A stretch of 64,000 nucleotides of DNA, taken from Rhizobium sp. CCGE531. GTDB lineage: Bacteria > Pseudomonadota > Alphaproteobacteria > Rhizobiales > Rhizobiaceae. The stretch is taken from NCBI RefSeq assembly GCF_003627795.1, contig NZ_CP032684.1, forward strand, positions 1,961,001 to 2,025,000, in the 5' to 3' direction. Position numbers and translations under genes: made by a program. Positions 8,540 through 15,594 of this stretch are shown piece after piece. Within the stretch, counting starts at the first letter, position 1. The number at the start of each line of letters is the position of its first letter. The notes below the pieces were generated by a model, which was not told the DNA's origin, searched no databases, and was given only the letters and a program-made list of their open reading frames with translations.

Positions 8540-8580
8540 CCGCGCACTTCCAGCCGAGGCAGCATCTGCCTGCGGAGAGG

Positions 8581-8656
8581 GAGAGCGTAGCTCAGTCGGT
8601 AGAGCAACTGACTTTTAATCAGTAGGTCATGGGTTCGAGCCCCATCGCTCTCACCA
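8581..8656 (+). tRNA. tRNA-Lys (anticodon UUU)
   Basis: 76 bases folding as a full cloverleaf: acceptor GAGAGCG pairs with CGCTCTC (8646-8652); the D arm carries AGCTCAGTCGGTAGAGC; the anticodon stem is ACTGA/TCAGT with loop CTTTTAA, putting TTT at 8614-8616; the T loop has GGTTCGAGCCC. The discriminator A and an encoded CCA end the gene. No duplicated 3' end was noticed nearby, so there is no sign that it serves as an integration site here. Confidence 0.98.
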
Positions 8657-8804
8657 GAAATCAACAACTTAGCTTGTGTTAGTGGGGTTTTTTGGACTGT
8701 GCGCAAGTCCCGCGGTCCCACGCTCAGGGAAATCCCAAAACTCTCTCACTTGATATCAGCTCCTGCAGCCCTCATTTCGAGGCGGCTGGGCAATGCGGTC
8801 GGCA

Positions 8805-8915
8805 CTAAGCGATTGCCGAGAGCGCTACGATCGCAACCGCCGTCAGGCCGCCGAAGATCGGCAGCAATATCAGCATAACAAGCCGAGCGAACTTCTTCCT
8901 TTCGATCGCCGTCAT
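8805..8915 (-). CDS. 36-residue single-span membrane protein
   Basis: A very short frame: a basic N-terminus MTAIERKKFARL, one long hydrophobic segment (VMLILLPIFGGLTAVAIVAL) and a two- or three-residue tail. GAGGAA lies 7 bases before the ATG. The composition of a positively charged cytoplasmic end followed by one membrane helix is unlikely by chance, and the ribosome site is well placed. I do not recognise a family. Two copies of TTTAAA(T/C)GCTGG, 21 bases apart, lie upstream at 8943-8975. Confidence 0.6.
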   Translation of the reverse strand: MTAIERKKFARLVMLILLPIFGGLTAVAIVALSAIA

Positions 8916-9088
8916 GATCAGGTTCCTCACCTAGCGGTGACATTTAAATGCTGGGGAGTGCCGTTTAAACGCTGGAATTCATGATTCGTTTCGCATCGAT
9001 TGTCGTATTCTTATATTATGTGTCGCTAAAAGTATGGCGCTTTATTGTTTCATCATTTCGACGTCCTTAAAGCCTCACCGGGTCCCTT

Positions 9089-9114
9089 GGAACGGAATCG
9101 AATCGACCGAGTTT
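9089..9114 (+). promoter_or_regulatory. Candidate EcfG/RpoE2 general-stress promoter
   Basis: GGAAC (9089-9093), 17 bases, then GTTT (9111-9114). This equals the RpoE2 pattern GGAAC-N18-TT with the preferred G before TT. Transcription would start near 9121, about 20 bases before the TTG start of the 67-residue gene and just before its ribosome site. Confidence 0.55.
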
Positions 9115-9140
9115 CCCTTCCGACAAAGAGGAGACGTATC

Positions 9141-9344
9141 TTGGCAAACGATCGGTCGCATGATCCGCGGGACGGAAACGAAGATAAGCAGGCGCTGGCG
9201 AAGATTCAGCACAGCAAGGCACGTGATCCAGCTCGGGCAGCAAAGAATAAGGACAATGCCGAGCTCGTTGCCGATCCTCGCAACAGGCTCGCTGGCGGCA
9301 AGGTCGATCCGGCAACGAGGGAGCTCAAGCCGAAGAAGGAGTGA
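9141..9344 (+). CDS. 67-residue hydrophilic protein behind a stress promoter
   Basis: Start TTG at 9141 with AAGAGGAG ending 8 bases upstream. The product is highly charged and probably disordered (many Asp, Lys, Arg, Asn; no hydrophobic segment; ends ELKPKKE), containing RDPARAAKNKDNAELV and PRNRLAGGKVDPATR. No family recognised. It resembles the small hydrophilic proteins often induced by general stress, which fits the GGAAC-N17-GTT promoter just upstream. An ATG at 9045 is in frame but lies upstream of the presumed transcription start. Confidence 0.65.
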   Translation: MANDRSHDPRDGNEDKQALAKIQHSKARDPARAAKNKDNAELVADPRNRLAGGKVDPATRELKPKKE

Positions 9345-9451
9345 GCCATGGCGGTTCACTGTTTCGATGGCTGCATAGGCATTGCCGTGCGCCGGGCCAA
9401 GGGGCTGGCGGCCTCAGCGGCATTCGGTTGGCCGACGGCGCCGGAGCCTCG

Positions 9452-9679
9452 TCAGTCACCTCGCTCTCTACCGTTCACGAATGCACCGGCGCCCAAGACG
9501 ATAGCCATAATTGCAAGGAGAACATAATCCCGTTTCCAACCCGATTCCGTCGCTGCGCTCACCAAGCTTCCGAGGGAAGGTTCAGGAGCAAAAAGGCAGG
9601 CCGCAAGATAGTTGGCATGCGGTATCTCTTCAGAAAGAGGAGGGGCTTCAGAAGGGGGAGAATTTACGGCTGGTTTCAA
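9452..9679 (-). CDS. Possible 75-residue protein with C-terminal membrane segment
   Basis: TTG start at 9679 with GGAG 7 bases upstream. The product has a Pro-rich N-terminus, a middle segment NYLAACLFAPEPSLGSLVSA and one predicted membrane span near the end (VLLAIMAIVLGAGAFV) followed by NGRERGD. No family recognised. A 59-codon frame on the opposite strand (9348-9527), reached directly from the preceding gene, overlaps its 3' part; only one of the two is likely to be real and the membrane protein looks more protein-like. Confidence 0.4.
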   Translation of the reverse strand: MKPAVNSPPSEAPPLSEEIPHANYLAACLFAPEPSLGSLVSAATESGWKRDYVLLAIMAIVLGAGAFVNGRERGD

Positions 9680-9851
9680 TTTCCTGCTCCGTCCATTGAT
9701 TCGACCGGACAGGAATGAGCTGTAATTTCAGCGGGTTTCTGGCGTTTGTCTCGTTTGTTGCGAAACATTGCTGCCGTGACAGCGGCAGTTCCGAGGGAAC
9801 CATATAATCATCGCACCGGCGCTGATGGCATCGATCGCGAACGTGAAAGGA
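9680..9851. other. Intergenic region without a recognised feature
   Basis: Together with 9960-10114 this makes a gap of more than 400 bases between small genes; apart from the palindromic repeat at 9852-9959 I see no supported gene or motif. A 31-codon minus-strand frame at 9977-10072 is too short to call. Confidence 0.5.
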
Positions 9852-9959
9852 CTACAGCACCGCGCGTCATATGTGACGCGCAAAGGTCGCTGTAGCACTT
9901 TAAAGCTGCCGCATAATTTTCATCCTTAAATCGATTCCGATTTAAGGAATTATGCAGTA
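9852..9959. repeat. Rhizobial intergenic palindromic element, second type
   Basis: About 108 bases made of two palindromes: CTACAGC...GCTGTAG enclosing GCGCGTCATATGTGACGCGC, and CTGCCGCATAATT...AATTATGCAG enclosing CCTTAAATCG/CGATTTAAGG. The sequence is unlike the RIME1-like copies in this window but has the same two-hairpin design; I remember close relatives in many rhizobial genomes. Single copy here. Confidence 0.7.
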
Positions 9960-10114
9960 ACGGTAAACGTCTGCTATCAGGCGTGCGCTCTTTCGATACC
10001 GCACGCGAGCATATCCGCCAGGCTTATGGTGTGAGGTGACGAACCGGTCGCAACGATCAACTCTACCGCCATCTCAACGGTAAAGTTGACCGTCGCGTGA
10101 GACGTATCTAGGCC

Positions 10115-10390
10115 TTAGACCTTGCCGCCATTCTTCTTGCAGTCGCTACGGAATTTGGCGCGCGCCTTCCCATGCAGCCCCTTGGCATCGGCCTGGGTCG
10201 AACATGCCTTGGACACAGCAGTCTGGGCCGGCTTCATTGCTTTCGGCTTGGGCATGCTCGTCGAAGGCGTCGACATCGTTGTACTGGGGGTCGTTGTCGT
10301 GGTGCTGGGGGTAGTCGCGGTTTGAGCCATGGCGCTGACGCTGAAGAGCGCGACAAAGGCAACAGTCGTGAACATAGTAGCAATTCGCAT
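10115..10390 (-). CDS. Exported small protein with a PsiF-type repeat
   Basis: 91 residues with a clear signal peptide (MRIATMFTTVAFVALFSVS, cleavage after AMA). The mature part begins with a Thr/Ser/Pro low-complexity stretch (TTPSTTTTTPSTT and variants) and ends with a Cys-containing module, CSTQADAKGLHGKARAKF...DCKKNGGK, that fits the PsiF repeat of phosphate-starvation-inducible periplasmic proteins. GGAGGAAAA precedes the ATG by 6 bases. Function unknown; the Thr/Pro stretch probably acts as a spacer. No Pho box was seen upstream. Confidence 0.75.
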   Translation of the reverse strand: MRIATMFTTVAFVALFSVSAMAQTATTPSTTTTTPSTTMSTPSTSMPKPKAMKPAQTAVSKACSTQADAKGLHGKARAKFRSDCKKNGGKV

Positions 10391-10673
10391 GGGGCTTTTC
10401 CTCCGTTAAGAAACTTGGATGGAATGTACGTTGTTCGACGAACAATGGCAGCTTGAACCAATATTTTTGCAAAAGCAATTCGTTCGTTGGGCCGCTCCGC
10501 GGCAGTTGGTCGCGCCCGATAATTCCCGATAACTCGTAAATTCGCGCATTGGCGGAGCTGTGATCGTTCCCTTGACTTTCAGGAAATGTGATCGGCTCCG
10601 CTCGAAAAGGTGATTGGCTTTCGCACCATTGCAACGTTAGGAAGGAATCGAAATGACATAGCCGGAGTCCACC

Positions 10674-11426
10674 GTGTCGCTTGCCGATATCTCGCTTCTG
10701 AGTGCATTGCTCGCTGGAGCGCTTTCGTTTCTTTCACCCTGCGTGCTGCCGCTCGTGCCGCCTTATCTCTGCTACATGGCGGGAATCTCGGTCGAGCAGT
10801 TTCGCGGCGGCGGCGCGGCTGCCGCAGCGGCACCGAACGTTCGCGGCAATGTGCTGGTGTCGGCACTCTTTTTCACTTTGGGATTCGCCACGGTATTCGT
10901 TGCGCTCGGGGCCGGCGCCTCCTCTATAGGGCTGCTGCTGCGCCAGCACCTGGATATCCTCGCCAAGATCGGCGGTCTCATCATCGTCATCATGGGGCTG
11001 AATTTCCTCGGCCTTTTCCGCATCGGCCTTCTGGCCCGCGAGGCACGCTTCCAAAGCGGCGGCAAGCCGGCGACGTTGACGGGCGCCTATATCATGGGCC
11101 TTGCCTTCGCCTTCGGCTGGACCCCGTGCATCGGCCCGGTGCTTGGCGCCATCCTTGGCATTGCCGCATCGCGTGAGACGGTCGGCGCCGGCGCAGGCCT
11201 GCTTGCCGTCTATTCGCTCGGCCTTGCCATTCCCTTCTGGATCGCCGCAGGCTTTTCCGGCGCCTTCATGAGCTTTCTCTCCCGCTTCCGCCGTCACCTC
11301 GGCACGGTCGAGAAGGTCATGGGCGGGCTTCTGGTGCTCACCGGTCTCGCCTTCATTTTCGGCTATGTCAGCGACATGGCGATCTGGTTTCAGCAGACCT
11401 TTCCAATCCTGATGAAAATCGGTTAA
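10674..11426 (+). CDS. ccdA: Cytochrome c biogenesis protein CcdA
   Basis: Inner-membrane protein that carries reducing equivalents from cytoplasmic thioredoxin to periplasmic thiols for cytochrome c maturation. 250 residues, about six hydrophobic segments; the two redox cysteines lie in the family motifs FLSPCVLPLVPPYL (residue about 23) and GWTPCIGPVLGAI (about 148). Start is GTG at 10674 with CCGGAG upstream; the next in-frame starts would remove the first span. It stands 37 bases before the AEC carrier gene and may be co-transcribed with it. Confidence 0.93.
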   Translation: MSLADISLLSALLAGALSFLSPCVLPLVPPYLCYMAGISVEQFRGGGAAAAAAPNVRGNVLVSALFFTLGFATVFVALGAGASSIGLLLRQHLDILAKIGGLIIVIMGLNFLGLFRIGLLAREARFQSGGKPATLTGAYIMGLAFAFGWTPCIGPVLGAILGIAASRETVGAGAGLLAVYSLGLAIPFWIAAGFSGAFMSFLSRFRRHLGTVEKVMGGLLVLTGLAFIFGYVSDMAIWFQQTFPILMKIG

Positions 11427-11463
11427 GCCCGGCGGCACCTTCCACCCTTATTTTCCTCGGCAA

Positions 11464-12441
11464 ATGGAACATGCCCCGATGGCTGATATTGTCGGTCTGC
11501 TCCTGCCATTCTTCGGCCTGATCCTCATCGGTTATGTCGCCGCACGCGTTACCAAGCAGCCGGCGGAAGCGCTCGGCTGGCTGAATACCTTCATTATCTA
11601 TGCCGCATTGCCGGCGCTGTTCTTCAAGCTCGTGTCCCAGACGCCGATCGAACAGCTGACGCGGATCGACTTCATCGCCGCCGATATCGCCGCGACCTAT
11701 TCGATTTTCCTGCTGCTGTTTCTGGTCGGCCGCTTCCTGCGCCGCAATTCGCTGGCCGACTGCACGATCCAGGCGTTTGCCGGCGCCTACGGCAATATCG
11801 GCTATATGGGGCCGGGGCTTGCGTTATTGGCGCTGGGCGAAAAGGCGGCCGTTCCCGTTGCATTGATCGTCTGTTTTGAAAACGCGCTGCATTTCATCGT
11901 GGCACCCACCTTGATGGCGCTGGAAGGTGGCGACAAGCGCTCTCCGTGGCGGCTTGCTGTGGATATCGCCGGCAAGGTGCTGCTGCACCCCTTCATCCTG
12001 TCGACCGCGCTGGGTTTCGTCGTGGCCGCGCTTTCGCTCAATCAGCCCGTCGCCTTCGAGCGATTTGTCAATTATCTCGCGCAAGCAGCGGCACCCTGTG
12101 CACTATTTGCCATGGGGGTGACGCTCGCTCTGCGTCCGTTGAAGCGGATTCCGGTCGAGATCGGTTATATCGTGCCGGTGAAGCTCATCCTGCATCCGCT
12201 TGTCGTCTACATCGTTCTGCAAGCCGTCGGCGGATTCGATCCCATTTGGATCGCGGCGGCGGTCCTTTTGGCGGCGCTGCCGACGGCAACGAATGTCTTC
12301 GTCATCGGCCAGCAATACGGCGTCTGGCAGGAGCGGGCATCCGCCACCATCCTGATCACCACGGCCTGTTCCGTGGTGACGGTTTCCCTCGTTCTCTATT
12401 TGATAAAGTCGGGCGCCTTACCGGCGCAGCTTTTCCCGTAA
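11464..12441 (+). CDS. AEC-family (auxin efflux carrier type) permease
   Basis: Inner-membrane carrier of 325 residues with about ten hydrophobic segments in two halves, and the family features LLPFFGLILIGYVAA at the N-terminus, AYGNIGYMGPGLALLALGE in the middle and LPTATNVFVIGQQYG near the C-terminus. Bacterial members export small organic acids, malonate or similar compounds; the substrate here is unknown. Start could be the ATG at 11464 or at 11479 (MADIVGLLL), which has GGAA eight bases upstream. Its last 24 bases overlap the 3' end of the convergent UbiH-like gene. Confidence 0.9.
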   Translation: MEHAPMADIVGLLLPFFGLILIGYVAARVTKQPAEALGWLNTFIIYAALPALFFKLVSQTPIEQLTRIDFIAADIAATYSIFLLLFLVGRFLRRNSLADCTIQAFAGAYGNIGYMGPGLALLALGEKAAVPVALIVCFENALHFIVAPTLMALEGGDKRSPWRLAVDIAGKVLLHPFILSTALGFVVAALSLNQPVAFERFVNYLAQAAAPCALFAMGVTLALRPLKRIPVEIGYIVPVKLILHPLVVYIVLQAVGGFDPIWIAAAVLLAALPTATNVFVIGQQYGVWQERASATILITTACSVVTVSLVLYLIKSGALPAQLFP

Positions 12442-13620
12442 TATCGACGGAAAATTGCGGAAGCTGCCGCCGGGCTCGATACCCTCGCGCATCACGATAT
12501 TGCGAAGCGGAGCAATGGCGGAAAGCACATGCATCCCCGCGGCGCGCAGCATCTGCACTGGCAGGAAATCCGACAGAAGCGAGCGGTTGAGAAGATCGAC
12601 GCTCGCTGTCCGGCTGACGATATCAGCGCGTCTCTTGCGGTCGAAACTATCGCCCGATATCGCCGGGATTGGCTGGTCGGCGCGCGAGCAGAGAATGTCC
12701 GATAGCACCAATATATCGCGAAGGCTGAGATTGAGCCCCTGGGCGCCGATCGGCGGAAAGACATGCGCGGCTTCGCCAATCAGCACGGCACGGCCCTTGC
12801 CGAAGCGATAGGCCGTCATGCCGGAAAGCGGCCAGACCTGCACGCTGTCTTCGACCGTCACCTGGCCGAGCATCGATTGCATCCGCTCCTCCACCAGCCT
12901 GCCGAGCTCTTCGAGCGACTTTTCCGCATTGGCGGCCGCTTCGGCCGGCTTCTGCACCCAGACGAGGCTTGAACGCCTGCCGGGCAAAGGCACCTGTGTA
13001 AAGGGGCCGCTTTCCGTGTGAAATTCCGTGGAGATGTTCTGATGTGGCAGGCTATGCGCAAAGTTCAGCACCATCGCCGATTGGGGATAGGACCAGCCCT
13101 TGACCTTGATCCCCAAGGTCTCGCGCACCATCGAGTTGCGGCCATCGGCGCCGACGACGAATGCCGCGTCGATCGAATCGCGGTTGTCGAGGACGATCGT
13201 CGCCCCATCATCGCGGAAGCTGATTTCGGATGCGGAGGCTTCGATGCGGCTGATATTGCCTGCCGCTGCGATGGCTTCGCTGAGATTGTCGAGCAATACG
13301 GCGTTTGGAATATTGTAGCCGAAGGCGTCCAGTCCGATCTCGGACGATCGGAACGAGACGGTGGGAGCGCGCAGCAGCCGCGAAGTGCCGTCGACGATGC
13401 GCATCGTGGTCAGCGGCGCAGCCGAAGGCGCGATCCTTTCCCACAGCGTCAAGCGCTCCAGAAAACGGATCGATTGATCCATCAGCGCCGTCGTCCGTTT
13501 GTCGGCCTTGTTGTGCGGCGCGGCGACAAGGGCGACGGATCTTCCGCCGCGCGCGAGCGCGAATGCCGTGATCATGCCGGCCAGGCCACCGCCGATAACG
13601 GCCACTTCAATCTGCTTCAT
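12418..13620 (-). CDS. UbiH/COQ6-family FAD-dependent monooxygenase
   Basis: 400-residue flavoprotein hydroxylase. Visible are the dinucleotide-binding GGGLAGMITAFALARGG near residue 10, the mid-protein GADGRNSMVRE near 158, and the C-terminal FAD site GEAAHVFPPIGAQGLNLSL near 285. Members hydroxylate the ubiquinone ring; this one is probably a ubiquinone-biosynthesis hydroxylase, though the position specificity (UbiH, UbiF, UbiL) cannot be read from sequence. It is monocistronic and converges on the AEC gene with a 24-base overlap of coding sequence. Confidence 0.88.
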   Translation of the reverse strand: MKQIEVAVIGGGLAGMITAFALARGGRSVALVAAPHNKADKRTTALMDQSIRFLERLTLWERIAPSAAPLTTMRIVDGTSRLLRAPTVSFRSSEIGLDAFGYNIPNAVLLDNLSEAIAAAGNISRIEASASEISFRDDGATIVLDNRDSIDAAFVVGADGRNSMVRETLGIKVKGWSYPQSAMVLNFAHSLPHQNISTEFHTESGPFTQVPLPGRRSSLVWVQKPAEAAANAEKSLEELGRLVEERMQSMLGQVTVEDSVQVWPLSGMTAYRFGKGRAVLIGEAAHVFPPIGAQGLNLSLRDILVLSDILCSRADQPIPAISGDSFDRKRRADIVSRTASVDLLNRSLLSDFLPVQMLRAAGMHVLSAIAPLRNIVMREGIEPGGSFRNFPSILREKLRR

Positions 13621-13831
13621 ATCGATGCCTCAATTACCTCTTGTCCTGAAAATAAGCGTTTAGCCTGTTGAAATCCATGGGATGAAACATCGCAATGGGT
13701 GAAAATGACAACAAGTCGCGCTAGCGTGCCGGGATCGACGCTTTTGTGCTGGCGGTGCAAACCAAAGGATGCATATTAGCGAAAAAACCGCCTGCCGGGG
13801 CAGGCGCATAAGCAGGCGAGTCACGGGGCGG

Positions 13832-14557
13832 ATGAAAATCTTCAAGTACAAGCGGGTGCCTTACGCGGAGATGCGTGCTTTCTCCGTTCATATACTGACG
13901 GCATCTGGATCGTTTCTCGCCTTTCTCGGGGTCGTCGCAGCGTCCGAGCATCGTTTCGTCGACATGTTCTGGTGGCTTGGCCTGGCGCTGCTGGTCGACG
14001 GCATCGACGGACCGATCGCGCGCAAGGTTCGCGTCAAGGAAGTCCTTCCCAATTGGTCCGGCGATACGCTCGACAATATCATCGACTACGTGACCTATGT
14101 GCTGCTGCCGGCCTTCGCGCTCTATGAAAGCGGCATGATCGGCGAGCCGTGGTCGTTCGTCGCGGCCGGCATGATCGTGGTTTCCAGCGCCATCTATTAC
14201 GCGGATACCGGCATGAAGACGGATGAATATTTCTTCTCCGGCTTTCCGGTCGTCTGGAACATGGTGATCTTCACGCTCTTCGTCATCGACGCCAGCGCGA
14301 CGACGGCGATGGTCCTCGTCGGCGTTTCCGTCGTCTTGACCTTCCTGCCGATCAATTTCCTGCATCCCGTGCGCGTCAAGCGGTTGCGGCCGCTGAACCT
14401 CGGCATATTTCTTTTCTGGTCGGCGCTCGGGGTCTATTCGCTGCTGATGCACTTCCTCATGCCGCAATGGGCCGTTTTTCTCTTTATCATCAGCGGTATT
14501 TATCTCTATTGTATCGGGGCCGTGCTGCAGTTTTTCCCGTCCCTCGGACGTCAATGA
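13832..14557 (+). CDS. pcs: Phosphatidylcholine synthase
   Basis: Condenses choline with CDP-diacylglycerol to make phosphatidylcholine, an important membrane lipid in rhizobia. 241 residues, many membrane spans. The CDP-alcohol phosphotransferase core is visible: DGIDGPIAR, then SGDTLDNIIDY, carrying the conserved Asp residues. I place the start at ATG 13832 (MKIFKYKRVPYAEMRAFSVH), which gives the length and N-terminus I remember for rhizobial Pcs; the frame is open further upstream to 13769. Followed 12 bases later by the quinone oxidoreductase gene. Confidence 0.94.
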   Translation: MKIFKYKRVPYAEMRAFSVHILTASGSFLAFLGVVAASEHRFVDMFWWLGLALLVDGIDGPIARKVRVKEVLPNWSGDTLDNIIDYVTYVLLPAFALYESGMIGEPWSFVAAGMIVVSSAIYYADTGMKTDEYFFSGFPVVWNMVIFTLFVIDASATTAMVLVGVSVVLTFLPINFLHPVRVKRLRPLNLGIFLFWSALGVYSLLMHFLMPQWAVFLFIISGIYLYCIGAVLQFFPSLGRQ

Positions 14558-14569
14558 GGATTGCGCATC

Positions 14570-15553
14570 ATGAAGAAGACCAAGGTCGTCCGCATCCATG
14601 AAAATGGCGGTCCTGATGTCATGAAGCTGGAGGAGGTGGATCTGCCGCCTCCGGGCGCCGGTGAAGTACAGATCCGCCACGCCGCAATCGGCCTGAACTT
14701 TATCGACGTCTATTTCCGATCGGGTCTCTACAAGGCGCCTCAGTTTCCGTTGCCGCTCGGCAAGGAAGCCGCGGGCACGATCACCGAGGTCGGGCCCGGC
14801 GTGACCGATTTTGCCGTCGGCGACCGTGTCGCCTATGTCGGCAGCGACGGCGCCTACAGCATCGAGCGCAATATCGAGACGCGCCATCTGGTCAAGGTGC
14901 CTGACGATATCCCGCTCGAAACCGCCGCATCGATGATGCTGAAGGGAATGACGGCCGAATATCTGCTGAACCGCACCTTCAAGGTCGGCCCGGGAACGAC
15001 GTTGCTGTTTCACGCCGCCGCCGGCGGCGTCGGCTTGATTGCCGGCCAATGGGCCAAGGCTCTCGGAGCCGGAACCGTCATCGGCACGGCCGGTTCCGCG
15101 GAAAAGGTCGAGCTGGCATTGGCGCATGGCTATGACTACGTCATCGACTACAGCAAGGAGAATTTCGCCGACCGCGTCCGGGAGATTACCGGCGGCAAGG
15201 GCGTCGATGTCGTCTACGATTCGGTTGGCAAGGACACGTTTCCGCATTCGCTCGATTGCCTGAAGCCGCTCGGCATGTGGGTCACCTTCGGCCAATCGTC
15301 CGGTCCGATCGAGAATTTCAATCTCGCCATCCTCAATCAGAAGGGGTCGCTTTTCGCCACGCGACCGAGCCTCTTTGCCTATGTCGGCACACCTGACGAG
15401 TTGAGGGCCAGCGCGAACGCGTTATTTGCTGTTGTGCAAAGCAGCAAAGTGCGTATCAATATTCATCAGACTTATCCGCTTGTTGATGTAGGGCGCGCGC
15501 ACGCGGATTTGGAAGCCAGGAAAACGAGTGGAACTACACTACTGATCCCATAG
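14570..15553 (+). CDS. NADPH:quinone oxidoreductase (zeta-crystallin-like)
   Basis: 327-residue medium-chain dehydrogenase without the zinc-binding residues of alcohol dehydrogenases. Motifs: GLNFIDVYFRSGLY near residue 45, LPLGKEAAGTI near 65, the NADPH-binding AAAGGVGLIAGQWAKALGA near 148 and YDSVGKDTF near 218. These fit quinone oxidoreductase (Qor), which reduces quinones one electron at a time. The ATG at 14570 has AGGA 9 bases upstream (14557-14560); the in-frame TTG at 14561 is less likely. Probably co-transcribed with pcs. Confidence 0.88.
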   Translation: MKKTKVVRIHENGGPDVMKLEEVDLPPPGAGEVQIRHAAIGLNFIDVYFRSGLYKAPQFPLPLGKEAAGTITEVGPGVTDFAVGDRVAYVGSDGAYSIERNIETRHLVKVPDDIPLETAASMMLKGMTAEYLLNRTFKVGPGTTLLFHAAAGGVGLIAGQWAKALGAGTVIGTAGSAEKVELALAHGYDYVIDYSKENFADRVREITGGKGVDVVYDSVGKDTFPHSLDCLKPLGMWVTFGQSSGPIENFNLAILNQKGSLFATRPSLFAYVGTPDELRASANALFAVVQSSKVRINIHQTYPLVDVGRAHADLEARKTSGTTLLIP

Positions 15554-15594
15554 ATCCGTAAAGGACAGGTCGGTGGGAAGGAAATGAGGGGAAC

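Noticed and set aside
8581..8656. tRNA-Lys as an integration site of a mobile element
   Set aside because: No integrase gene and no repeat of the tRNA 3' end was noticed in the following 2 kb.
9348..9527. 59-codon plus-strand frame starting 4 bases after the 67-residue gene, with AAGGAG before its ATG
   Set aside because: The ribosome-like sequence is part of the preceding Lys-Lys-Glu codons, the product looks non-protein-like, and it overlaps a better membrane-protein frame on the other strand.
9977..10072. 31-codon minus-strand frame beginning MAVELIV
   Set aside because: Too short and without a convincing ribosome site; its protein-like look may be chance or a gene remnant.
10200..10330. 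Thr/Ser/Pro codon repeats in the PsiF-like gene as a CRISPR or tandem repeat locus
   Set aside because: They are in-frame low-complexity codons of an exported protein, irregular and without spacers.
13721..15295. Long open frame on the minus strand opposite pcs and the quinone oxidoreductase
   Set aside because: It is antisense to two recognisable genes, rich in Asp, Arg and His in the way expected of GC-rich shadow frames, and has no family resemblance or ribosome site.
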